A stretch of DNA of 64,000 nt, taken from CAZSDU01 sp963662525 (lineage in GTDB: Bacteria; Bacteroidota; Bacteroidia; Bacteroidales; FEN-979). Location of the stretch: NCBI GenBank assembly GCA_963662525.1, contig OY759717.1, positions 1,364,001 through 1,428,000 on the forward strand, read 5' to 3'. This document shows, piece by piece, positions 25,164 through 33,891 of the stretch (its first letter is position 1; each line of letters begins with the position of its first letter). The notes beneath the pieces were generated by a model. It was not told the DNA's origin. It saw only the letters and a program-made list of their open reading frames with translations, and did not search any database. A program made the translations under genes and the position numbers.

Positions 25164-26789
25164 ATGAGTAAATCTTCTACGAATCTTGTCTCCATTTTTG
25201 AAAATGCCATCCGCGACAACTGGGAATTCCGTGCTCTTTCCGACTACGGCGGCAGCAGCTATACATATAAAGAGGTCGGCGAGCGGATCCTGACAATTCA
25301 TCAGATTTTCAAAGACTCAGGGGTTAAAAAGGGCGACAAGGTCGCCCTGCTCGGTAAAAATTCGGCCCATTGGGGAATAATTTATCTCGCAACAGTGACT
25401 TATGGAGCAGTGATTGTCCCGATACTGCCTGATTTTAAACCGGCTGATGCACAATATATCATCAATCATTCGGATTCAACTATCCTGTTCATCGAGGACT
25501 TTATCTTTAAAGACCTTGACCGGCAGGCAATGGCTCAGATTAATCTGATTCTAAGGATTCAGGATCTTTCTGTTTTGTTTTCCAGGAAGGAAGTCTCCGA
25601 AACAGAGATAAAAACATCAGATATTTTTCCTGAACATTTACATTTTACTGAATCCGAAGCGAATGACATTGCTGTGATCAGTTACACTTCGGGAACAACA
25701 GGCTTTTCAAAAGGCGTTGTTTTACAGCATAAAAGCCTTTTAGGAAATATCCTTTATGCCCATCGTAACATGCCCCTGAATCCGCAAAATAAAATCCTTT
25801 CTTTTCTGCCCCTGGCCCATACCTATGGTTGTGCATTTGAATTCCTTTTCCCGTTCACCCTTGGTTGCGATATTACTTTTCTGACGAAAACACCATCTCC
25901 AAAAATCATTATCCAGGCCTTCCAGGAGATCTGTCCTGAGCTGATCCTTTCTGTTCCCCTGGTGATTGAGAAAATATATAAAGCACAACTTATCCCTGTT
26001 TTACGTAAACCGATGATGAAAATCCTTACCCATATTCCGGGAATCAATCAGATTATTTTCAGGAAGATTCGTGATAAAATGTGTAATGTGTTTGGCGGAA
26101 ATTTCCGTGAACTGGTCATCGGTGGTGCACCTTTTAATTCAGAAGCAGAACGTTTTTTTACCCGGATCCATTTCCCCTTCACGGTTGGGTACGGAATGAC
26201 GGAATGTGGTCCCCTGATCTCATATGCTTCCTGGGAAACTAACAAGGTAGGGGCTTCCGGAAGAATTGTAGATGAACTGGAGATTAAAATTGATTCCGAG
26301 GACCCACTTAAAAAAGTAGGAGAAATCTTAGTCAGGGGTAGCCATGTCATGCTTGGATATTATAAAAACGAAGAAGCGACCCAACAGGTGATCGATCAGG
26401 AAGGCTGGCTTCATACCGGCGATCTCGGTATTCTCGATAAACATGGCAATATCTTTATCAAAGGAAGAAGCAAGAGTATGATCCTCGGTCCTTCCGGAAA
26501 AAACATCTATCCGGAAGAACTTGAATCTATTTTAAACAACCGTTTCCTGGTTATGGAATCATTGGTGATTTACAGGGAAAAAAAACTGGTGGCACTGATA
26601 TACCCTGATGCAGATGCCATGGAAAAAGCCGGTGTCAGTAAAGAACAACTTCCGGATCTCTTCAAAGCCTACATTCATGACCTTAACCACCATGTGCCAA
26701 AATACATGATCGTCCATGATTTTGAAATTCATCCAACAGAATTCGAGAAAACACCCAAACGAAGCATCAAACGGTTTTTATACTCCTGA
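25164..26789 (+). CDS. AMP-binding long-chain acyl-CoA synthetase-like enzyme
   Basis: A 541-residue adenylate-forming enzyme. Core motifs are in order: YTSGTTGFSKG (residues 174-184) for ATP phosphate binding, GYGMTECGPLIS, WLHTGDLG, and IKGRSKSMILGPSGKNIYPEE at the domain hinge. The closest match by eye is long-chain fatty acid--CoA ligase, which activates fatty acids for beta-oxidation or lipid synthesis, though aryl or other acids cannot be excluded. It is slightly shorter than typical FadD-type enzymes. The next gene, an HI0933-like flavoprotein, starts 15 bp downstream and is probably co-transcribed. Confidence 0.9.
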   Translation: MSKSSTNLVSIFENAIRDNWEFRALSDYGGSSYTYKEVGERILTIHQIFKDSGVKKGDKVALLGKNSAHWGIIYLATVTYGAVIVPILPDFKPADAQYIINHSDSTILFIEDFIFKDLDRQAMAQINLILRIQDLSVLFSRKEVSETEIKTSDIFPEHLHFTESEANDIAVISYTSGTTGFSKGVVLQHKSLLGNILYAHRNMPLNPQNKILSFLPLAHTYGCAFEFLFPFTLGCDITFLTKTPSPKIIIQAFQEICPELILSVPLVIEKIYKAQLIPVLRKPMMKILTHIPGINQIIFRKIRDKMCNVFGGNFRELVIGGAPFNSEAERFFTRIHFPFTVGYGMTECGPLISYASWETNKVGASGRIVDELEIKIDSEDPLKKVGEILVRGSHVMLGYYKNEEATQQVIDQEGWLHTGDLGILDKHGNIFIKGRSKSMILGPSGKNIYPEELESILNNRFLVMESLVIYREKKLVALIYPDADAMEKAGVSKEQLPDLFKAYIHDLNHHVPKYMIVHDFEIHPTEFEKTPKRSIKRFLYS

Positions 26790-26804
26790 CGTTTGAAACA
26801 TGAA

Positions 26805-28070
26805 ATGTATGATGTTGTCGTGGTCGGAGCTGGTCCTGCCGGCCTGATCGCTGCCGGAAAAGCCGCTTCACTGGGGGGAAAAGTCATAATCCTCGAAAAG
26901 ATGGAAAGAGCCGGGCGCAAGTTGCTGATCACCGGCAAAGGAAGGTGCAATATTACCAATGATGCTCCCCAGAGTGAATTTCTCCGCCATATATACCCAA
27001 ACAGCCGTTTCCTTAAACATGCTTTCTCTGTATTTTTCACAAAAGACATCCTGGAATTACTCTCAACCCATGGATTGGAAACAACAGTAGAAAGAGGTGG
27101 CAGGGTGTTCCCGCTCAGCAATAAATCAGCGGATGTTCTGACTGCCATGATGAAGTGGGTAAACAGCTTCAGGGTTGAGATAGAATACAGGCAGAAAGTT
27201 GAAAGCCTGAGCATAAGCGAAGGTAAAGTTCAGGGATTATTGGTGAATTCCCAGGGTAAAACAAGGGAAATTAGAGCTAAAAAAGTTATCCTTTGTACCG
27301 GAGGATGTTCCTATCCCGCTACCGGCTCTACCGGGGATGGTTATAAAATAGCCGCAACCGCTGGTCATCACATCGAATCTCCCCGTCCAGCACTAGTCCC
27401 CCTGGAAACAACAGGCAATAAAGCCCAGCGGCTCCAAGGACTAAGCCTTAAAAATGTGAATGCTTCCATTTGGGTCAATGACCGGAAATTTAAAGAAGAA
27501 TTCGGCGAAATGCTTTTTACCCATTTCGGGGTTTCCGGACCCATTATTCTCAGCCTGAGCAGATTTGTGGTGGACGAAATACGAAAACAACATAAAGTTG
27601 ATCTTTCTATTGATCTTAAACCAGCACTGGACGAGACAAAACTCGATCTCCGCCTGATTCGCGATCTCAATGAAAACGGTAAGAAAAAAATGGTGAATAT
27701 TTTCCGCCTGTGGCTACCGGCTTTGCTTATCCCTGTCTTCCTGGAAGAAACAGGAATTGATGGGGAAAAAGAAGGACATCAGTTGAATGCCAAAGAAAGA
27801 CGGAAAGTGATGTTACTGATGAAGAATTTCCGTTTCCAGATCAATGGGTATCGCTCATTTAAAGAAGCCATTATCACTGCCGGCGGAGTACCTACTGCAG
27901 AAATCGATCCTAAAACCATGGAATCCAAATTTCTGCAGAACCTTTATTTTGCCGGTGAAATTATCGACCTGGATGCCGATACCGGTGGATTTAATCTTCA
28001 GATCGCCTACTCTACGGCATGGCTGGCCGGACAGTCATGTATGACAAATACTAGTTCTCTTTTATTATAA
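26805..28070 (+). CDS. HI0933/YhiN-family flavoprotein
   Basis: A 421-residue NAD(P)/FAD-dependent oxidoreductase. The N-terminus MYDVVVVGAGPAGLIAAGKA binds FAD; KMERAGRKLLITGKGRCNIT is the diagnostic HI0933-family stretch; the C-terminal ITAGGVPTAEIDPKTMESK and GFNLQIAYSTAWLAG complete the family pattern. Biochemical role is not established. A TTG at 26793 in the same frame is possible, but the ATG at 26805 puts the flavin motif at residue 7-8, as usual. It converges with the next flavoprotein gene and the two coding regions overlap by 20 bp. Confidence 0.9.
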   Translation: MYDVVVVGAGPAGLIAAGKAASLGGKVIILEKMERAGRKLLITGKGRCNITNDAPQSEFLRHIYPNSRFLKHAFSVFFTKDILELLSTHGLETTVERGGRVFPLSNKSADVLTAMMKWVNSFRVEIEYRQKVESLSISEGKVQGLLVNSQGKTREIRAKKVILCTGGCSYPATGSTGDGYKIAATAGHHIESPRPALVPLETTGNKAQRLQGLSLKNVNASIWVNDRKFKEEFGEMLFTHFGVSGPIILSLSRFVVDEIRKQHKVDLSIDLKPALDETKLDLRLIRDLNENGKKKMVNIFRLWLPALLIPVFLEETGIDGEKEGHQLNAKERRKVMLLMKNFRFQINGYRSFKEAIITAGGVPTAEIDPKTMESKFLQNLYFAGEIIDLDADTGGFNLQIAYSTAWLAGQSCMTNTSSLLL

Positions 28071-29589
28071 TCTGCCGGGCAACTTTAATTCCGTCGGCAG
28101 CACTCGATATTATTCCGCCGGCATACCCACTGCCTTCTCCGACAATAAAAAGATTAGAGAAACCAACACAGACTCCGGTTTTCTCTCTTAAAACCTGGAT
28201 GGGCGAAGATGTTTTACTTTCAAGCCCTAGCAATATCCCATTTTCATAACCTTTGATTTTCCGATCAAAGGTTTTGAGTCCCTCTCTCATCGGCAGCACT
28301 ATTTGTTCAGGCAACATGGTCCATAGCGGAGCTGGTTTTAAACCCAGTGGATAGCTGGTTTCAGGAATACAGGTCGATTCCTTCCCCTTGAGGAAATCCC
28401 TGATATTGCAAAAGGGAGCCTTGTATCCCCCGGAAAAGTCAAAGAAAGATTGTTCAAGAGCCTCCAGCCAGGATAAAGCATCTTCTGGACTGATTTTCTT
28501 TCCTGCCATCTGATCCGGATGAATTCCTGCCACGCAGGCAGCATTGGCAAATCTCCCGTCCCTGCGGTAGTTGCTCATCCCATTAACGATATTCTGCCTG
28601 GCATAGCTCGCCGCTGGGACTACAGTGCCGCCGGGACACATGCAAAATGAATAAACAGGATGTTTCCCATCTGCAGTTGAAGTCAGCCGGTACTCGGCCG
28701 CTTTTACCCCCTCCAGTTTTTCAACGCCCCATTGGGCTCGGTTAATATCTGACTGAAGATGTTCTGCACGGCAACCCAGGGCGAAATTTTTCGTACGGAA
28801 GATAACTCCTTCTCGTATGAGCATCCGATACGTCTCGTAAGCCGAATGACCCGGAGCAATGATAAAATAATCTCCATGAAATTCGTCTTCATCAGTGATC
28901 ACATTTTTGATGAGTCCCTTGTCTTTGACCAGATTAAAAAGGGTAGTCTCAAACCTGATATCTCCACCCAGCTCCAGATATTTGTTTCTGAGGCTCCTCA
29001 CAACTTGCCTGAGATTGTCGCTGCCAATATGGGGGTGTGCCATATACCGGATCTCAGCAGGAGCGCCGGCATCGATGTACGATGAAATAACAAACTCCCT
29101 TTCAGCAGATATGTGCTTTGAACGGGAAGTAAGTTTTCCGTCAGAAAAAGTTCCTGCACCCCCTTCACCGAATGAATAATTAGAAATGGGGTCGAATTTC
29201 CCGGTTTTTTCAAAATGAAGAATTCCGGCTTCTCTTTTGTTTACATCAGAACCCCGTTCAAGGATCATGGTGTCAAAGCCAGCCTGCTGAAGGACAAAGG
29301 CAGCAAAAAACCCGGCAGGGCCACTTCCCGTTATCACCACTTTCTTATTCCTCCTTTTAAAAGGAATTTCGAATGAAACCGGCGATTCACATTCATGCGG
29401 GAGAATGCCAGGAACATGAATACTAACCTTCAGCAACCAGTGAATATCATTTTTTTTACGTGCATCCAGACTTTTGTTTTCAACCTGAAAAGTAAACTCT
29501 TTTACCTGAAGCTTTTTTTCAATTTGAAATGCCAATTCCATTTCTGAATAAGCTGCCGGCATTTTCAGTTCTAAGATTCGGACTCCCAT
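28051..29589 (-). CDS. FAD-dependent dehydrogenase (COG2509 type)
   Basis: About 512 residues. An N-terminal ~85-residue ferredoxin-like domain is followed by VVITGSGPAGFFAAFVLQQ for FAD binding, the segment SFGEGGAGTFSDGKLTSR, and a C-terminal VGEGSGYAGGIISSAADGIK, all typical of the COG2509 family of uncharacterised dehydrogenases. The frame is open to an ATG at 29646, but a -7 box at 29637-29630 lies inside that extension, leaving ATG 29619 (about a 4-nt leader) or 29589; the latter matches the usual family N-terminus and was chosen with modest certainty. Stop codon overlaps the convergent gene by 20 bp. Confidence 0.85.
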   Translation of the reverse strand: MGVRILELKMPAAYSEMELAFQIEKKLQVKEFTFQVENKSLDARKKNDIHWLLKVSIHVPGILPHECESPVSFEIPFKRRNKKVVITGSGPAGFFAAFVLQQAGFDTMILERGSDVNKREAGILHFEKTGKFDPISNYSFGEGGAGTFSDGKLTSRSKHISAEREFVISSYIDAGAPAEIRYMAHPHIGSDNLRQVVRSLRNKYLELGGDIRFETTLFNLVKDKGLIKNVITDEDEFHGDYFIIAPGHSAYETYRMLIREGVIFRTKNFALGCRAEHLQSDINRAQWGVEKLEGVKAAEYRLTSTADGKHPVYSFCMCPGGTVVPAASYARQNIVNGMSNYRRDGRFANAACVAGIHPDQMAGKKISPEDALSWLEALEQSFFDFSGGYKAPFCNIRDFLKGKESTCIPETSYPLGLKPAPLWTMLPEQIVLPMREGLKTFDRKIKGYENGILLGLESKTSSPIQVLREKTGVCVGFSNLFIVGEGSGYAGGIISSAADGIKVARQIIIKEN

Positions 29590-29629
29590 GCTACCGGTTT
29601 GAGATGAAATAAATGCCATTAATTGTTGA

Positions 29630-29637
29630 CAAAGATA
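29630..29637 (-). promoter_or_regulatory. -7 box of the COG2509-type gene
   Basis: Minus strand TATCTTTG matches TAnnTTTG. It faces away from the box at 29707-29714; the two promoters share a 69-bp divergent region. Confidence 0.5.
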
Positions 29638-29706
29638 AAACTCCATTAGGATTTATCCCTGTTAACAAACACAGAAAATTCTTTTCAATTTTTCAAGGTG
29701 TAACTG

Positions 29707-29714
29707 TATCTTTG
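29707..29714 (+). promoter_or_regulatory. -7 box of the radical SAM gene
   Basis: TATCTTTG matches TAnnTTTG, 40 bp before the ATG at 29754. It supports that ATG over the longer frame starting at 29613. Confidence 0.55.
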
Positions 29715-29753
29715 CCTTTTCTACCATATTTAGGGAAACTACAAAATTACTTT

Positions 29754-31679
29754 ATGAAGATATTGCTTATCAGTCCTGGTACACTTGATGATGTTGACAG
29801 CAGGATAACACAGGGAATTCCTTATCTTTTTGCTAAAACCCTGTTTGCTCCTCATGCTGTTGCAGCAGTTGCCGCTCTGACTCCTTCTGAAAATGAGGTT
29901 GAAATCCACGATGAATACACCCGGGGCCCCGTTGATCGGATCATACAATGCAACAGTTACGATATCATCGGAATTTCTGTAACTTCCAATCAGCAAAAGC
30001 GTTCCCTGTTAATTGCTAAAATTTGTAAGGAATTTAACAAAAAAACTCTGGTTGTGATGGGCGGGATCGGTGTCGAGCATTTCATCCATAAAGAAATGAC
30101 GAATATCGATGTCGTGTTTCATGGTGAAGCAGAAGAAACCTGGCCAAAATTTCTGGAAGACTATAAAACTGGTTCCTGGCTCCGGATCTATAAAAATTTC
30201 TCTAAACCGGATATGGGGAAAACTCCAGCCCCACGTTGGGAACTTTTAAAACAAGATCTTCCTTTCTATACCTCTGCTTTGCTTCAGACTACCAGGGGTT
30301 GTCCGTTCGACTGTAGCTTTTGCGATGTTATTTATACTTTTGGACGTAAACAAAGAAGTAAGACTATTCCTCAGGTTTTAGAAGAGATCCGGCGACTCCA
30401 TGCCCTTAAAGTGAAAATGATCTTTATCGCGGATGATAATTTTGCCGGTGATAAAAAATACACCAAAGCTTTGCTAAAGGAGATGATTCCCTTGAATAAC
30501 TCCTTTAAAACACCCATCGACTTTATTACCCAGATTGATATCACTATCGCACAGGATGAAGAATTACTCACCTTGCTTGCTGATTGCAACTTCCAGGCCG
30601 TAATGATTGGCATAGAGTCAGTCAACGAGGAATCCCTGAAGGACTTCAACAAACATCAGAATATGCGGTTTCCGATCCGCGAATCTGTTCAAAAGATCCA
30701 ATCATACGGTATTATCATTCTGGCACATATGATTATCGGGGCCGATTCCGATGATGCTTCTGTTTTCAAAAAAACCAGCGACTTTATTGCTGATGCCAAC
30801 ATCGTACACCACCTTTGCCATCCTTTGGCTGCTCCCCCGGGAACAAAAATGTGGTACGACCTGAAACGGCAGGGACGCATCATTTTAACAGAACAGGATG
30901 AAATCAATGATAAGCTCGACATCATTTCAAACATCATTCCAAAGCAAATGAGCCGGGTGGAATTGTTCGAAGGTCTTGCTACCTATTGGGAACATGTTTA
31001 CGACCCCAGGATATTCACACAGCGGGCACTTTCTTTCCTTCAGGGAATCACCTATAAACCAAAAGTGAAAGAAGCTGGTATTTCAGCCCTCTGGACCCTT
31101 CGTAAAATGCTTTGGGGGATTTTCACTTTCTTTATGTTTAAGGTTGAAAAGCCCCATAAAAAAGCTTTCTTTACTATCCTGCGCGCCACACGTAAAAGAG
31201 GAATGTATTTATTACCAAAGATTATTTACCTGTATACCAGTTACCTTGTTGATCATAACCGTTCACTCCATGATGCCAGAGTGGCCAGGGAACATGCACA
31301 ATGGGAAAGAGAAAATCCGGATAAAATCATCGTGGATAATACCAACATCCCGATTTCTGAGAATATAAGAGCACACGCTTCTGCCTTGTTTACTGCTGCA
31401 TATCAGAGGGTTTGTACCCGGGTGGCGAACAAAGAAACCCTCTTCTCTGTTGTGATCTCAGCCATGGTAGATTTCAACGACCGCTTCGGAGCAACTTTTG
31501 AAGAATACGATATCCATCAGCACGAACTGGTCAATGATACCTGCGACAGAGTCATGAACCAAATGAGTTTTCCTGAAGAGCTCAGAACCGAACTTCCACC
31601 ACAACCTCCACCCGGATTTACCCGTGAAATTCTTGATGCCCTCGACAATGCTGTAAGATATAGGGATAGCAATAATTGA
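29754..31679 (+). CDS. B12-binding-domain radical SAM protein with DUF4070-like tail
   Basis: A 641-residue enzyme. Residues 1-140 form a cobalamin-binding-type Rossmann domain (MKILLISPGTLDDV; VVMGGIGVEHF); the radical SAM cluster motif is C183-x3-C187-x2-C190 in RGCPFDCSFCDV. The SAM core runs to about 400, followed by a DUF4070-like region. A further ~110 residues at the C-terminus, from HARVAREHAQWERENP, are helical and unfamiliar. Relatives include hopanoid and methylation enzymes such as HpnP/HpnJ, but no hopanoid genes are nearby, so the substrate is open. The start at 29754 follows the -7 box and fits the family. Confidence 0.88.
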   Translation: MKILLISPGTLDDVDSRITQGIPYLFAKTLFAPHAVAAVAALTPSENEVEIHDEYTRGPVDRIIQCNSYDIIGISVTSNQQKRSLLIAKICKEFNKKTLVVMGGIGVEHFIHKEMTNIDVVFHGEAEETWPKFLEDYKTGSWLRIYKNFSKPDMGKTPAPRWELLKQDLPFYTSALLQTTRGCPFDCSFCDVIYTFGRKQRSKTIPQVLEEIRRLHALKVKMIFIADDNFAGDKKYTKALLKEMIPLNNSFKTPIDFITQIDITIAQDEELLTLLADCNFQAVMIGIESVNEESLKDFNKHQNMRFPIRESVQKIQSYGIIILAHMIIGADSDDASVFKKTSDFIADANIVHHLCHPLAAPPGTKMWYDLKRQGRIILTEQDEINDKLDIISNIIPKQMSRVELFEGLATYWEHVYDPRIFTQRALSFLQGITYKPKVKEAGISALWTLRKMLWGIFTFFMFKVEKPHKKAFFTILRATRKRGMYLLPKIIYLYTSYLVDHNRSLHDARVAREHAQWERENPDKIIVDNTNIPISENIRAHASALFTAAYQRVCTRVANKETLFSVVISAMVDFNDRFGATFEEYDIHQHELVNDTCDRVMNQMSFPEELRTELPPQPPPGFTREILDALDNAVRYRDSNN

Positions 31680-31734
31680 AAATAAATTAATACTATATTT
31701 ACTTTATCGGAGTTTAATATTAAAACACTGTCTT

Positions 31735-32427
31735 ATGAAAAAAATGAGCCTTTTTTTTCTGTCCGTTTTGTTGGCCGGATCAGTCCTTGCCCAACAGGAA
31801 GAACAACAAGTAAAGAAATCCGATAATCCGGAATTCAAAACAGTTTTCGGGAAAGGAACCCATAGCCGTATTCCCATCGGGTACTTTATCGACCTGAACG
31901 CCGCTTACACCGTATTTAACAGTAAAAGCGTATTCCTTCCCGGATTAAGCGCGGGGATCATTCTCAATCACCATTGGACTATCGGCCTTACCGGCAATTT
32001 TCTCGGAAATCCATGGAATCTTTATTATGATGACATTTATTTCGACACACTGAGCTTCTCCATGCATGATGCAAAACTTACCGGCGGATTCGGAGGAGGC
32101 TTGTTTGAGTATACACTTCTGCCCAATTCGGCTGTCCATGTTTCATTCCCTCTCGTCATCGGAGTAGGATACCTGCAATACACTTCCGATGACTATTATG
32201 ACTGGGATATTAACCACAACTATTTCTGGAATTCCAATATGCTAGCCAATTCCTGGTTTTTCTATGTTGAACCCGGTGTTAGGGCTGAATTTAATATGGC
32301 AAAAAAATTAAGACTCGGTATTGGTGTCAGCTACCGTTATTCGCCCAAGGTAGATCTCCCAAATACACCAACCACTTTGGTCAATCAATTTACAGCAAGA
32401 TTAAATCTGCGTTTCGGAAAATTTTAA
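31735..32427 (+). CDS. Outer-membrane beta-barrel protein
   Basis: A 230-residue exported protein with signal peptide LLAGSVLAQ. The mature region has alternating strands rich in Tyr, Phe and Gly (VFLPGLSAGIILNHHWTIG, VGYLQYTSDDYYDWD, LRLGIGVSYRYSP) and ends ARLNLRFGKF, a C-terminal barrel strand. It belongs to the general small outer-membrane barrel group; no specific role can be given. It is 55 bp after the radical SAM gene and convergent with the next gene, with 10 bp between stops. Confidence 0.72.
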   Translation: MKKMSLFFLSVLLAGSVLAQQEEQQVKKSDNPEFKTVFGKGTHSRIPIGYFIDLNAAYTVFNSKSVFLPGLSAGIILNHHWTIGLTGNFLGNPWNLYYDDIYFDTLSFSMHDAKLTGGFGGGLFEYTLLPNSAVHVSFPLVIGVGYLQYTSDDYYDWDINHNYFWNSNMLANSWFFYVEPGVRAEFNMAKKLRLGIGVSYRYSPKVDLPNTPTTLVNQFTARLNLRFGKF

Positions 32428-32437
32428 TCCGGTATTT

Positions 32438-33715
32438 CTATTTTTTCTTTGATACCGCCTTTTCATTACTTGGCGGAGCTACTGATTTAGAAGTAGTTTT
32501 TTGTACGCCCTGGTTCCCGGCAGGTTTGGACATTGTTTTATTGGAAACCGGTGGTTTGGACATTTGATTATTGGACCCAGGTGACTTAGACACCGGTGGT
32601 TTGGATATTGATTGTTTTGACGATGATGGCTTAGACAGCGGAGTGGTGGTAACTTGTTGCCTTGTTGATGACGATCTGCTAACCTTAGGATCCGTTAATG
32701 GTTGTTTGGTTGATGGTGACTTGACTGATGGATTTGTTCTGACAGTGGATACTTGTTTGTACTGTGATTTTTGAATGGGATCTGTGGTTGATTTTTGTTT
32801 CAAAGGCATCGTTTGATTGGCCGGGACTGGCTTGTATCCTGGATTAGGAGTCACTACTCTTTTCCCGGGACCGGCATTTTGATCGATTACCTTATACGTC
32901 TTTGTATACACTCCGCTATTTCTATTCTGCTTTACGGTAGGAGATGATGAACTTCTTGCCCCATACCAGTTATTAAAATCAGGATTTCTATAGTAGGCCG
33001 GACGATTATAATAGCCATGCCAATGGTGATGGTTGGGGTAATAAAAACCATAATAGTTTCTCCAGTACCAGGGAGCCCATGGACTCCACCAGGAAGGATA
33101 ATAATACCAGTTCCAGGGTGAAATATAAACGGTATAGGCTGGTGTATAAATATAATTAACAACAGGCCATGCAGAAACATTGACATAAACTGTTGTTTGC
33201 GTGGTTGTTTTCTCAATCACTCTTGTCTCTGTATGTGTTGCTCCGGATGGAGTAGCTTCCGCTGAGGCGATATAATCATCATTGGGTTCAATGATATAAT
33301 CCTTCCCATAGAGGTCTTCGTTCCCGATTATCTGTACCCGGAATTTCCCATCTTTATCCTTTTCCACATAGATCACGGCAACATCCTGGTTTTCTTTCTC
33401 GCTAACCGGAACCTGAAGAACGATGGCATGATTCAGTCCATCGGGATTGTCTATCACCCTGATATAGTCTGTTTTATTGTCATCATTCAGGTCGAGGTTA
33501 TTGACCTTGGAATCCTCCAGGTTAATTTGTTTTTCAAAATCTTCCAGTGTTTTTGATTGTTGAAAAAGATCAAGCACGGCGAAGAGATTCAGATTGTCGC
33601 CCGGTAAACCAAGTGAATCGGGGACAGGCACACTTTGGGCCTGACTGTTTTCATAAAAACAGATGAATGCCGCCATCATCATGGCAGACATCAGTACAAT
33701 AGCTTTTGTTTTCAT
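32438..33715 (-). CDS. Secreted protein with Trp/Tyr-rich core and Ser/Lys/Pro repeat tail
   Basis: A 425-residue exported protein. After the signal peptide (ending NSQAQ) comes a folded domain (about 30-140), then a segment extremely rich in Trp, Tyr and His (about 190-240; e.g. WNWYYYPSWW and NHHHWHGYYN), reminiscent of DUF3300-like envelope proteins. The last ~130 residues are low-complexity Ser/Thr/Lys/Pro with recurring SKPPVSK and related words, matched by repeated DNA around 32530-32640. The basic tail may bind peptidoglycan or LPS; that is inference. A perfect palindrome lies in the 5' region at 33734-33751. Confidence 0.68.
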   Translation of the reverse strand: MKTKAIVLMSAMMMAAFICFYENSQAQSVPVPDSLGLPGDNLNLFAVLDLFQQSKTLEDFEKQINLEDSKVNNLDLNDDNKTDYIRVIDNPDGLNHAIVLQVPVSEKENQDVAVIYVEKDKDGKFRVQIIGNEDLYGKDYIIEPNDDYIASAEATPSGATHTETRVIEKTTTQTTVYVNVSAWPVVNYIYTPAYTVYISPWNWYYYPSWWSPWAPWYWRNYYGFYYPNHHHWHGYYNRPAYYRNPDFNNWYGARSSSSPTVKQNRNSGVYTKTYKVIDQNAGPGKRVVTPNPGYKPVPANQTMPLKQKSTTDPIQKSQYKQVSTVRTNPSVKSPSTKQPLTDPKVSRSSSTRQQVTTTPLSKPSSSKQSISKPPVSKSPGSNNQMSKPPVSNKTMSKPAGNQGVQKTTSKSVAPPSNEKAVSKKK

Positions 33716-33733
33716 TGGAGTAAAATTTTAAAA

Positions 33734-33751
33734 TCATTATCAGGATAATGA
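33734..33751. promoter_or_regulatory. Perfect palindrome upstream of the 33715 gene
   Basis: TCATTATC-AG-GATAATGA has 8-bp perfect arms and a 2-bp centre, 18 bp upstream of the ATG at 33715. It could be a dimeric repressor site, as the spacer is too small for an RNA hairpin loop. No regulator gene adjoins it and no clear -7 box was found with it. Confidence 0.45.
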
Positions 33752-33891
33752 TAATAACAAATACTATGCCTTACTATTTGCATTCTTTTCAATGTTTATT
33801 TAATTACATATCGGGAAACACCTAATTTGTATCACCGGGGCATTCCCTATGGGATTTAAAAAAAATTGCTATTCAGGAATACTTTCCCGAT

